From the NCBI GenBank assembly GCA_022825185.1, contig JAJDYK010000348.1:1-33704 (forward strand): 33,704 nt of DNA. Reading direction: 5' to 3'. Each line of letters opens with the position of its first letter. The stretch's first letter is position 1. Origin of the DNA: Candidatus Latescibacterota bacterium. Its GTDB lineage: Bacteria > Latescibacterota > UBA2968 > UBA8231. This document shows, piece by piece, positions 22,762-31,118 of this stretch. Under the pieces are notes generated by a model. The model saw only the letters and a program-made list of their open reading frames with translations, searched no databases and was not told the origin of the DNA. Made by a program: the position numbers and the translations under genes.

Positions 22762-25095
22762 ATGCGCCTACTGATTTCAGTCCTTTGTTCGGCAACCGCT
22801 CTCGCTGCCGCAGAATTTCGCTTCGACAGTGCCGCGAAGTGGTCAACTTGGAAGATGCCCCACGGCCTGATCGAGTTCGACGACCGCGGTCGCTTGCAAC
22901 TAGTCAAATTCCGCAAACACATCAACGCCGTAACCGACGCGCCCAACTTTACCCACCTCACCCGCTCGCGCGGGGCCAACGTGCGCGGCGGGATATGGGA
23001 AGCCGGCAGCAACCCGACCGCGGCCAGACGGATCATTGACGGTGACCGCGAGACCTTTTGGCAGGCATCTGCCGACGATCCCCTCGGCGACTGGTTCGTG
23101 CAGATCGACCTCGGCCGCACCGTGCTAGCCAAAGAGATCCGTCTGCACTTTCCCGATCAAGAAGGGGCCCGCCCCTTCCGCCAGTTCACCGTCTTCACCG
23201 CCACCGGCATCACTTCCGACGCCCTCGACGACCTCTTTATCTTTCGCCCGGTCTATCTCACGACCCAACCCAACCGGGACACCACGGTCTCGTTCCCCCT
23301 CGCCTTCGACCTCCAAGACTCCGCCCAAGTCCTCGACCCCAATCGCGACGTCGATGTGGAAAAATTCAACCAGTACCGCCTCATCCAGTACATCAACTTC
23401 ACTGTCGAAGACTTCGATCCTGAAGGCGCGTTAGCCGAGATCGAAGTCATGGCCGTCGGCGACAACGTCAGCTTGGGCAACGACCTGCGCGGCGGCATCA
23501 TCGACGGACTTACCGCCCGCTCCACCGAGAATATCCTCGACGGCGACATGAACACCGCCAGTTCTATCCTGCCCGTGGGCTTTGAGGGCCGCGTCCGCAC
23601 CTGGGAGGAACAGGGCACTTGGTTTTTCATCGACCTAGGGGCCGTATTCTGGCTCGACGAGCTTTTCCTGTACGCGCTGCGGCCACGCGAGGGCACGGTC
23701 GGCAGCGTGGCCGGCGCGCCGCGCGGTTTCAACTTCCTCTATTCGGACGGCACCCGCGTCATCAGCTCTCAACTTCCCATCCCCGAATCCTTCGACTTCG
23801 CCACCCTCATTGACCAACCCGACGCCAACCCCATGCGCTATCTGCGCTATCTGTTCCAACCGCGCAGGGTCCGCTACCTGTTCTGGCACGCCCATATCCC
23901 CCAAGGGTGGGGCTCGCGCTGGACCGAGCTGATGCTGTTTTCACCGGGCCATCCCGCCGAGATAATCATGCGCTCGGACTTTATCGATCTCGGCGCGGCC
24001 GCTGGCGATGGCCGCCCCAAAGTCATCAGCAACCTGTCTTGGGACGCCGACATCCCACCCGGCACGCGCCTGCAAGTGCGCTCGCGCTCGGGCAATACCC
24101 AAGGCGAAGTCTATGCCTTCCACGACAAGATCGGCGAGCCAATCACCGAAGAGAAATGGCTCAGCCTGCCCAAAGTGCTGCGGGGAAGGATCGACACCAC
24201 GGTCGTGGTCAGCGAGGATTGGGATGTGTGGAGCGAGGCGTACAACTTTTCCGGCGAGGCATTTAAGTCGCAAAGTCCGCGCCGCTTCGTGCAATTGGAA
24301 ATGATACTCTCAACCAGCGATCCACAGGTGGCACCTGCGATTGACGCGCTATCCCTCGAGTACGAGGACGCGCTGTTGCAGGGCGCGCGCGGCCTGATCA
24401 CCCCGAGAGTCGCCCAACCCAATGAAGACACCCGCTTCACCTACACCCTATTGTCCGCCGCCAATGCCGAGGACGCGGGTTTCGACCTGTTGCGCTTTGC
24501 CCTCCCCACCACGGCGTCCGATGTCGAAGTCCGCGCGGGCGATACCCATATCGAGCCATCTTCCATAGCCATCCGCGCCGACACCCTACAAATCGGCCTA
24601 CCCAGTGCAATCACGGCCGACTCCGTCCAAGTCAGCTTCACCACCCGCGTAGTACACAACGCCACGCTCTTCGGCCTCGACTTGGGTTCGAGCACCAATC
24701 CAGACCTGTGGCAATCGGTCGAGCCGCTGACGCGCCGCGCCAATATCGTCATGCTCCCCGACCTGACCGGCACGACCCGGCTCATTGACGACCTCTCGAT
24801 TTCCTCGCCAGTGCTCACTCCCAACGGCGACGGCATCAACGACGAAGTAATTATCCGCTTCGTCGCCTTCAAGGTCGAGCAACGCACGCCCCGAGTGCGC
24901 ATTTTCGATCTCGCCGGACGGCCAGTCACTGAACTGGCGACTCCGACCATCGACGGCTTGGCTCACGTCTTTACTTGGAATGGACGCGCTGCGCAAGGCA
25001 ACTTCGTACCGCCCGGCACCTACCTCTGCCTCATTGATCTAGGCGCTGACGCTGGCGACGATACAGCACTGCGCACCATCGCCGTGGCGTACTGA
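22762..25095 (+). CDS. Type B secreted protein with discoidin-like domains, copy 2 (B2)
   Basis: 777 residues. Signal peptide about 1-17 (ending ALAAA), mature start EFRFDSAAKW. The first discoidin-like domain is at about 75-155 (IIDGDRETFWQASADD, WFVQIDLGRTVLAKEIRLHF) and the second at about 245-385 (NILDGDMNTASS, WFFIDLGAVFWLDELFLYALRP). A FIDLG / NLSWDADIPPGTRLQVRSRSGN block and a GFDLLRFALPT block follow. The C-terminal module starts at 686 (TPNGDGIND, FDLAGRPVTEL, TWNGRAAQG, PPGTYLCLIDLGADAGDD) and ends TIAVAY. It is the most divergent of the three B copies in the middle block, where B1 and B3 are nearly identical. Only 6 bases separate it from A2; no good ribosome site is visible, which suggests coupling. 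Confidence 0.88.
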   Translation: MRLLISVLCSATALAAAEFRFDSAAKWSTWKMPHGLIEFDDRGRLQLVKFRKHINAVTDAPNFTHLTRSRGANVRGGIWEAGSNPTAARRIIDGDRETFWQASADDPLGDWFVQIDLGRTVLAKEIRLHFPDQEGARPFRQFTVFTATGITSDALDDLFIFRPVYLTTQPNRDTTVSFPLAFDLQDSAQVLDPNRDVDVEKFNQYRLIQYINFTVEDFDPEGALAEIEVMAVGDNVSLGNDLRGGIIDGLTARSTENILDGDMNTASSILPVGFEGRVRTWEEQGTWFFIDLGAVFWLDELFLYALRPREGTVGSVAGAPRGFNFLYSDGTRVISSQLPIPESFDFATLIDQPDANPMRYLRYLFQPRRVRYLFWHAHIPQGWGSRWTELMLFSPGHPAEIIMRSDFIDLGAAAGDGRPKVISNLSWDADIPPGTRLQVRSRSGNTQGEVYAFHDKIGEPITEEKWLSLPKVLRGRIDTTVVVSEDWDVWSEAYNFSGEAFKSQSPRRFVQLEMILSTSDPQVAPAIDALSLEYEDALLQGARGLITPRVAQPNEDTRFTYTLLSAANAEDAGFDLLRFALPTTASDVEVRAGDTHIEPSSIAIRADTLQIGLPSAITADSVQVSFTTRVVHNATLFGLDLGSSTNPDLWQSVEPLTRRANIVMLPDLTGTTRLIDDLSISSPVLTPNGDGINDEVIIRFVAFKVEQRTPRVRIFDLAGRPVTELATPTIDGLAHVFTWNGRAAQGNFVPPGTYLCLIDLGADAGDDTALRTIAVAY

Positions 25096-25107
25096 TATTC
25101 CGCAAAT

Positions 25108-25135
25108 AGGACAATTGCGGACCGCGTATTATATT
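25108..25135 (+). promoter_or_regulatory. Candidate promoter before the third A-B pair
   Basis: AGGACA at 25108-25113 (4 of 6) and TATATT at 25130-25135 (5 of 6) are 16 bases apart, in an 85-base gap that is clearly AT-rich. A 6-bp inverted repeat, CCGCAA at 25100-25105 and TTGCGG at 25115-25120, overlaps the -35 side and could be an operator. The match is modest. Confidence 0.3.
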
Positions 25136-25180
25136 ATCGGCTTATTTCTGTAACTTTCGCTTTGCCAAAGGAGAGTCTTC

Positions 25181-27229
25181 ATGCGCCGCGCCTCAACCAC
25201 TATCTGGCTCATGGCCCTACTGATCCTAAGTCTATCGCAAAGCACCACCGCCCAGATTTCCCACTGGCAACTAGGCGGCAGCGGCCTGTCCTGGAGCGAA
25301 AACGACACCACCCGCCTCTTCGTCGATTTCGCAACTACCCCTGGTGCCATCCAGCCCACGTACTTCACGCAGGATGAGACGGTCTTTTCCCACATCGGCA
25401 ATTGGGCCTTCTGGCGCGACCCCAGCGACCGCATCTTCGACTACCTAGACGGCGAAACACCGAGGATGTGGAAGTGGAACCACGGCATACCCGACCCCTC
25501 GGAAAACGGCTCCTGGCTCATCGATGGCGATCCTATCACCTACAACCCACCCAAAGCCGACCGCATTGAAAAGGAAACCTTCACCATGGATTTGGCCGTG
25601 TCAGTGCCAGCGGTGGCCTTTGGCTTTATCCCACCTAGCGAAGGCTTTCGCTCCGACGGGACCCCACTCGAAACGGACTTTGTTCCCGCCTTTCAGGTAA
25701 CCGCCTCGGTCGCGCCCGAACCCCCAGTACTCGAAGGCAATGTCAACCCACTCTCCACCGTCATCGCCGATGTCAATTCCAATTTCGAACCCCATGTGCG
25801 CATTGACTTCACCCGCCAGTACCTGCGCTTCTTCCGCTACCGTCGGACGCTCTCGCTACTAGACGAGGACGCCCAAGCCAAAAGCGGCAACGTCGCCATC
25901 GCCCTCATCGGCTCAATCAGCGAATTCCAGCTCTTCGCCCAAGGCGTGCCGCGGCAGGCCATCTACAAGACCAAGATAACCGACCTCGGCGAACCCGTGA
26001 ATTTCGGGCGACTGTTCTGGCAGGCGACAAAATTCCGCATAGTTGATGGGACTTCAGTGGAAACTCCCGACGCAGCGGCCCAAGTTAAAATCGAGATACG
26101 CACCGGCCTAGACGACGACCCGGCCGTCTATCACGAGTACATGGACACCGGGCTCGAACGCGTAGTCTCGCGCGACCACTATGAAAACGCCCTGCGCACC
26201 CGCTTCGTACGCGTCACCGCCGCAGACGACCTGACCGAACGCCAGCCCAAGCCGGGCGTCCGTGCTTCCATCGGCTACGATTCAGACAACTGGACCTTCT
26301 GGTCCGCGCCCTTCGTCGAATCGGGCCAACCGATTAGCCTGCGCAACGGCACCTATTTGCAGTTCCGCGTCACCATGGAGAGCGATTCCTTCGACGACTT
26401 CGTGCGCCTCGACTCGCTGTGGATCGAAACCGCCCCGCTGTTGGCCGCCAACGTGCGCGGCGAAGTAGCCCCGCTAGACGATCCGCAGCCCGTCGGCGGG
26501 ATCACCCAAGTCCCCCTGGGCCAAGCCATAGAATTCGTCTATGACCTCCAAGCCGACTTTGAGGCCGTAAATGCACCCGGCTTCGACCTGCTGCGCATTC
26601 GCACCGGGCACCAAACCGAACTCAAAAGCCTGCAACTAGGCGAGAGCCGCACAGAAGCTACGCCCACTGAGGTCACCCAAGAACCCGAGGGCCTGCTCAT
26701 CCGCCTACCCGAGCGCATCACCCGCGCCAACAACCCGCCGATCCGCATCGTCTTTGGCACGGAGATATTTGAATTCGCTACCACATTCCAAAGCGAGGTA
26801 CTAGACAGCGAACGCGACGTTCTCCCGCAACCTGTGGTAGGTGCTGATGTCGGCGAGGCCCTCTCGACCAACAGCCTGCGCGTGCTCGGCACCACTGAGC
26901 AAACAACCGCCTTCATCCAGAACCTTACCTTTTCCTCTGCGGTCTTTACACCCAACGGCGACGGTGTCAACGACGAACTGCACGTAGCCTATTCGCTGTT
27001 CCGCCTGCCCGAACCCGTGCCCGTCGTCCTCGAGGTCTATAGCCTCGACGGGCGGCGCGTGGCCCTCGTCGAGGCTGGCTTGCAGAACGCCGGCCCGCAA
27101 AGCCTGCGCTGGGATGGCCGCGATGAATCGGGCCAGTGGCTGCCGCCCGGCCTCTACCTGACGGCCTTAACCCTGCGCTCGGAATTTGCCGCCGATCCCC
27201 AGTTACGCCCTTTGGGTATCGCTTATTAA
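25181..27229 (+). CDS. Type A secreted protein, copy 3 (A3)
   Basis: 682 residues; ATG preceded by AAAGGAG at 7 bases. Signal peptide 1-24 (ending QSTTA), mature start QISHWQLGGSG. Domain order is as in A1 and A2: IDGDPITYNPP, GFIPPSEGFRSDGTPL, ITDLGEPVNFGRLFWQA, WTFWSAPF, RGEVAPLDDPQ, GFDLLRIRTGH. The C-terminal module starts at 590 (TPNGDGVND, SLDGRRVALV, WDGRDESG, PPGLYLTALTL) and ends LRPLGIAY, the same last eight residues as A1. An extra stretch of about a dozen residues (RFVRVTAADDLTERQP) accounts for its greater length. B3 begins 9 bases after its stop with its own GAGGAGA site. Confidence 0.88.
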   Translation: MRRASTTIWLMALLILSLSQSTTAQISHWQLGGSGLSWSENDTTRLFVDFATTPGAIQPTYFTQDETVFSHIGNWAFWRDPSDRIFDYLDGETPRMWKWNHGIPDPSENGSWLIDGDPITYNPPKADRIEKETFTMDLAVSVPAVAFGFIPPSEGFRSDGTPLETDFVPAFQVTASVAPEPPVLEGNVNPLSTVIADVNSNFEPHVRIDFTRQYLRFFRYRRTLSLLDEDAQAKSGNVAIALIGSISEFQLFAQGVPRQAIYKTKITDLGEPVNFGRLFWQATKFRIVDGTSVETPDAAAQVKIEIRTGLDDDPAVYHEYMDTGLERVVSRDHYENALRTRFVRVTAADDLTERQPKPGVRASIGYDSDNWTFWSAPFVESGQPISLRNGTYLQFRVTMESDSFDDFVRLDSLWIETAPLLAANVRGEVAPLDDPQPVGGITQVPLGQAIEFVYDLQADFEAVNAPGFDLLRIRTGHQTELKSLQLGESRTEATPTEVTQEPEGLLIRLPERITRANNPPIRIVFGTEIFEFATTFQSEVLDSERDVLPQPVVGADVGEALSTNSLRVLGTTEQTTAFIQNLTFSSAVFTPNGDGVNDELHVAYSLFRLPEPVPVVLEVYSLDGRRVALVEAGLQNAGPQSLRWDGRDESGQWLPPGLYLTALTLRSEFAADPQLRPLGIAY

Positions 27230-27238
27230 GAGGAGATT

Positions 27239-29593
27239 TTGATGAGACGCGCAATCATCGCCTGCCTCGTGCTAGCTGTCCCACTCGCGGCTGACATGCT
27301 CTCCTTCGACAGTGCCGAGGAATGGGGCCAATGGCAACAGCCCTTCGGCTTGACCCAAGTTGGCGAGCAGGGCCAGCTTTCGCTCGTCAAATTCCGCAAG
27401 GACATCAACCTCGTCGCGGATGCACACTTCTTCGTCCACGAGACCCGCAAACGGGGCGACGCCGTCGCCGGTGGCCTCTGGCAAGCCGGTTCCAACGAGG
27501 CCGACGCCCCGCTGGCCATCGACGGCGACCCAACCACCTATTGGCAACCCAGCCCGAACGACGCCCGCGAGGACTGGTTTATCACCATCGACCTAGGCCG
27601 CGCAGCCCTAGCCCGCGAGATTCGCCTGACATTCCCCGACCAAGAGGGCGCACGCCCGTTCCGCCAGTTTCGCGTCTTTACCACTTCCGGCGTGCGCATC
27701 TCGGCCACGGACGACCTCTTTCTCTATCGCCAAGCCTTCCGCACCACGCGACCCAACGCCGAATCAGAAATTGTCATTCCGTTGCGCTACGCTGGCCGCG
27801 ACAGCGCGTTAGTGATTAACCCCGACCTCGACTTAACGCCTGCAGAACGCAATAACTACCAGTTGATCCAGTACATCCAAATCATTTCCGAAGAACAAAA
27901 CGCCGACGCTGCCCTCGCCGAAATTGAGGTCATCGGCATTGGCGACAACATCGCCATCGGCACCGGCTTACGCGGCAATTTCGTCGAAGGCGATGGTACC
28001 GGCTCTACCTTCAACCTGTTCGACGCCAACCTCAACACCAACAACACCGTCACCGACTGTCGCGGCGCGCTGTCGGAATGGTCCGAAGGCGGCACTTGGT
28101 TCCGCGCAGACCTAGGCGCAACGTTCTTTATCGACGAGATGTTTATCTACTCCATGCAGCCCGACGAAGGCACCTTGGGTTTTACCATCTCTGGCACTGG
28201 GCCGGGGCACACCCTCCTCTTTTCCGACGGCACCCCAGCCACGGGCACCGCCCCCCTCGTCGAAGTGCCCGAAAACGTCGATTACGAACAGGTCTTCACC
28301 CATCTGGCCCCCAACGCCGACAACCTGCTTTACATGCGCTACCTATTCGCGCCGCGCAAGGCCCGCTATCTGTTCTGGCACGGAGTTACCTGCAGGGGGT
28401 GGGGCGTCGTCAAGTGGGGCGAAATGCAATTGTTCTCTCCGGGTTATCCAGCCCAAGTCGAGTTGCAGTCGGCCTTTATCAACCTCGGCGAGGTAGCCGG
28501 CGATGGGCGGCCCAAAGTCATCAAGGCCCTCCACTGGGACGCCGACCTGCCGCCGGGCACCCGGATGCAACTGCGCTCGCGTTCGGGCAACGCGCTGGCA
28601 CCGGTCTTTACGTTCCGCAATAAGCTCGGCGAAGAAATCACCGAAGAAAAATGGACTAGCTCGCCCAAAGTGCTGCGCGGTCCCATCGACACCACGCTGG
28701 TCGTCGGCGAGGACTGGGACGCCTGGAGCAATGTGTACCAGTTTTCCGGTGAATCCTTCAAGTCGGACAGCCCCCGCCGCTTCATGCTGCTAGAGATGAT
28801 CCTCGCCACCGATGATCCCGCCGTCGCTCCGACCGTCAACTCGGTCTCCGTCGAATACGAAAACGCCTTAGTCCAAGGTGCGCGCGGCAGCGTCGCTCCC
28901 CGCGAGGCCAGCCCCAACCAAGACACGCACTTCACCTACACCCTCTGGCCCGAGACCGACGAACTCGACAGCGGCTTCGACCTAATGCGCTTCACCGTCC
29001 CCGAGCCGGTTGACCTCCAGAGCGTGTCGGTAATGGTCGGCTCTGAACAGGTCGTTCCGACCACCTTGGACATGCAGGCCGATTCGCTGCTCATCGCGTT
29101 GCCGCAGGTGGTCTCCAGCGATTCGCTGCAAGTGAGCTTCACGACCCGCCTGCTACAAAACGCCACCGTCTTTGCCCTCGACCTCGGGTCGAGCGAAGCA
29201 CCGGGCCTGTGGCAGTCGGTCGAAGCGGCCGAGCGCCGCTCCAACATCGTCATGCTGCCCGAACTGACCAGCAGCAGCCAGCTCATCAGCGACTTGCAAC
29301 TGGCCTCGGCAACCGTAACCCCCAACGGCGACGGCATCAACGACCAGCTAGAGGTGCGATTCGTCGCCTTCAAAGTCGAGGGCACTGAACCACAGGTGGA
29401 AGTCTTCGACCTAGCCGGACGTCAAGTAGCAGTCCTCACCCCAAGCACCGAAGGCGCACAACGCCTCTTCACCTGGGATGGCCGCGACGCCGACGGAGCG
29501 AGCGCCGCCCCCGGCCTATACGTCCTGCGCGTCAATCTGGGTGCCGATGCCGGCAATGACACCGCGTTCCGCACCATCGCCGTGGCGTACTAA
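27239..29593 (+). CDS. Type B secreted protein with discoidin-like domains, copy 3 (B3)
   Basis: 784 residues; ATG with GAGGAGA 5 bases upstream. Signal peptide about 1-17 (ending VPLAA), mature start DMLSFDSAEEW. First discoidin-like domain at about 75-155 (AIDGDPTTYWQPSPND, WFITIDLGRAALAREIRLTF), second at about 245-390 (FNLFDANLNTNN, WFRADLGATFFIDEMFIYSMQP), with two Cys (TDCRG and VTCRG) in that unit that could form a disulfide. The FINLG / KALHWDADLPPGTRMQLRSRSGNA block is nearly identical at DNA level to B1. The C-terminal module begins at 694 (TPNGDGIND, FDLAGRQVAVL, TWDGRDADG, PGLYVLRVNLGADAGND) and ends TIAVAY. The DHDPS-family gene starts 20 bases downstream, so the last pair and the lyase may be co-transcribed. 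Confidence 0.88.
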   Translation: MMRRAIIACLVLAVPLAADMLSFDSAEEWGQWQQPFGLTQVGEQGQLSLVKFRKDINLVADAHFFVHETRKRGDAVAGGLWQAGSNEADAPLAIDGDPTTYWQPSPNDAREDWFITIDLGRAALAREIRLTFPDQEGARPFRQFRVFTTSGVRISATDDLFLYRQAFRTTRPNAESEIVIPLRYAGRDSALVINPDLDLTPAERNNYQLIQYIQIISEEQNADAALAEIEVIGIGDNIAIGTGLRGNFVEGDGTGSTFNLFDANLNTNNTVTDCRGALSEWSEGGTWFRADLGATFFIDEMFIYSMQPDEGTLGFTISGTGPGHTLLFSDGTPATGTAPLVEVPENVDYEQVFTHLAPNADNLLYMRYLFAPRKARYLFWHGVTCRGWGVVKWGEMQLFSPGYPAQVELQSAFINLGEVAGDGRPKVIKALHWDADLPPGTRMQLRSRSGNALAPVFTFRNKLGEEITEEKWTSSPKVLRGPIDTTLVVGEDWDAWSNVYQFSGESFKSDSPRRFMLLEMILATDDPAVAPTVNSVSVEYENALVQGARGSVAPREASPNQDTHFTYTLWPETDELDSGFDLMRFTVPEPVDLQSVSVMVGSEQVVPTTLDMQADSLLIALPQVVSSDSLQVSFTTRLLQNATVFALDLGSSEAPGLWQSVEAAERRSNIVMLPELTSSSQLISDLQLASATVTPNGDGINDQLEVRFVAFKVEGTEPQVEVFDLAGRQVAVLTPSTEGAQRLFTWDGRDADGASAAPGLYVLRVNLGADAGNDTAFRTIAVAY

Positions 29594-29613
29594 GCGAATT
29601 GTAGAGAACTCCT

Positions 29614-30513
29614 ATGACTGACAAACTAGCGCGCGGGATCTGGCCCGCGCTCGTCACCCCGTTTACTGACGACGGCAACGCCTTGGCTCCCGCACGCGTC
29701 GAGCCACTCGTCAGGCATCTGATCGACGCTGGCTCGAACGGCTTCTTCGTCTGTGGCGGCACGGGCGAGGGAAGCGCCATGAGCGTACCCGAGCGCAAAG
29801 CCATGACCGAAGCGACCATCGCCGCAGTGGCCGGTGCCGTACCGCTGATTTTCCAAGTCGGCGCGACATCCACGGCCAATGCAGTGGAATTGGCCCAGCA
29901 CGCCGCGGCCGCCGGTGCGGACGCAGTGGCTTCGGTCGCGCCGGTGGATCAGCCCAACGACCTTCAAGCCGCAGTCGTCCACTACGCAGCTATTGGCGCA
30001 GCTACCGACCTGCCCTTCTACGTGTATTGGCTCGCCCACACGGCCGACAAGAACGTTACCGCCGAACAGTTCCTCGAAGCCATGGAAGCCGTGCCCAACT
30101 TCAGCGGCCTCAAGTTCACCGACAGCAATTTCTACTTCTTCCAGCGCCTCGTGCAGCTAGGCGGCGACTACCTCAACCTCATCTCCGGCCCCGACGAAAT
30201 CTGCCTCGGCGGCATGGTCGCCGGCAGCGACGCAGCCATCGGCTCGACCTACAACATCATGCCCAAACTGTTCGTGGAAATGCGGCAACACTTTGAAGCG
30301 AGCGACATCCAGCCGGCCATGGCCCTGCAAGCACGCGCCAACGAGGTCATCTCCACCTTGTTCCACTTTGACCTGCTAGCGGCCGTCAAGGAGATGCTGA
30401 CCATGCGCGGGCTGCCCGTAGGCCCTGCCCGCCCGCCCCACATCCCGTTCGACGATGCGGGCCGCGCCGCGCTGTGCCAAGCGCTTGACGACCTCGGCTT
30501 TGCAGTGGAATGA
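29614..30513 (+). CDS. DHDPS/N-acetylneuraminate lyase family Schiff-base aldolase
   Basis: 299 residues, the normal size for this class I aldolase family. Seen: WPALVTPFTDDGN at the N-terminus, the GGTGEG phosphate/carboxylate-binding loop at 48-53, YVYW with Tyr138 in the place of the catalytic Tyr, and GLKFTD with Lys167 as the Schiff-base lysine. Members cleave or form pyruvate-containing compounds such as 2-keto-3-deoxy sugar acids, sialic acid or dihydrodipicolinate. The acid-sugar dehydratase at 14999 makes the kind of product these aldolases split, so I favour a 2-keto-3-deoxy acid aldolase over DapA, but this is inference. It starts 20 bases after B3 and its last 4 bases overlap the start of the AlkB-like gene. 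Confidence 0.88.
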   Translation: MTDKLARGIWPALVTPFTDDGNALAPARVEPLVRHLIDAGSNGFFVCGGTGEGSAMSVPERKAMTEATIAAVAGAVPLIFQVGATSTANAVELAQHAAAAGADAVASVAPVDQPNDLQAAVVHYAAIGAATDLPFYVYWLAHTADKNVTAEQFLEAMEAVPNFSGLKFTDSNFYFFQRLVQLGGDYLNLISGPDEICLGGMVAGSDAAIGSTYNIMPKLFVEMRQHFEASDIQPAMALQARANEVISTLFHFDLLAAVKEMLTMRGLPVGPARPPHIPFDDAGRAALCQALDDLGFAVE

Positions 30514-31118
30514 GGGCCATTCCCCTCCCGGACGGCGACCTGCGCTACGCCCCCGACTTTTTGGCCCCTGCCGAGGCCGACCAATTCATGCGGCAACTGC
30601 TGGACGGCATTGAGTGGCAACAGCACCATGTCGTCATCTTTGGCCGCCAGCATCCCGCGCCGCGGCTCTCGGCATGGCACGGCTCCCCAGAAGCCCACTA
30701 CGCCTATTCGGGGCTGGCGCTGGAGCCGCGCCCGTGGACCGCGCCGCTGCTAGATCTCAAGACGCGGCTTGAAGCCACCGCCGACTGTCCCTTCAACAGC
30801 GTCCTGCTCAATCAGTACCGCGACGGCCGCGACAGCATGGGCTGGCACAGCGACGACGAGCCAGAGTTGGGAGCCAACCCGACGATTGCCTCGCTGAGCT
30901 TGGGTGAGACGCGGCGCTTCCTCCTACGACACAAACGCCGCGACCATCCCCCAGTCGAAATCCCCCTCGGGCACGGCGCGCTGCTCATCATGCGCGGCCC
31001 AACCCAAGCCCACTGGCAGCACCAAGTCCCCAAGACCCGACGCCCGTGCGCCCTACGCCTCAACCTCACCTTCCGCTGCATCGTCACTACTGGACAACCT
31101 CCCACCGATGCGCCTTAA
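30510..31118 (+). CDS. AlkB-like Fe(II)/2-oxoglutarate dioxygenase
   Basis: 202 residues, close to the size of ALKBH2/3-like bacterial AlkB homologues. NQYRDGRDSMGWHSDDE carries the iron ligands His113 and Asp115, His171 in HWQHQVPK is the distal ligand, and RLNLTFR (Arg183 to Arg189) is the 2-oxoglutarate-binding signature. PRLSAWHG and YSGLAL are the nucleotide-recognition segments. Such enzymes demethylate alkylated bases in DNA or RNA. Its ATG overlaps the stop of the lyase gene (ATGA), which implies coupled translation of two unrelated functions. Its 3' end overlaps the convergent PhyH-like gene by 32 bases. Confidence 0.92.
   Translation: MRAIPLPDGDLRYAPDFLAPAEADQFMRQLLDGIEWQQHHVVIFGRQHPAPRLSAWHGSPEAHYAYSGLALEPRPWTAPLLDLKTRLEATADCPFNSVLLNQYRDGRDSMGWHSDDEPELGANPTIASLSLGETRRFLLRHKRRDHPPVEIPLGHGALLIMRGPTQAHWQHQVPKTRRPCALRLNLTFRCIVTTGQPPTDAP

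Larger units (their letters stand above)
16291..29593 (+). repeat. Triplicated two-gene unit (A-B) of about 4.4 kb
   Basis: Three consecutive A-B pairs: 16291-20650, 20746-25095 and 25181-29593. Inside the pairs the gaps are 1, 6 and 9 bases; between pairs they are 95 and 85 bases. Copies of the same type are colinear over their full length, so whole-pair duplication is more likely than independent assembly. The copies are well diverged overall, so the duplications are not recent. Confidence 0.9.

Noticed and set aside
25100..25120. CCGCAA/TTGCGG hairpin as a terminator after B2
   Set aside because: Stem of only 6 bp with a 9-base loop and no following U-run; kept only as part of a possible operator.
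16291..29593. Transposon or phage origin of the repeated 4.4-kb unit
   Set aside because: No transposase, integrase or terminal inverted repeats are visible at the unit borders; diverged gene duplication explains it.
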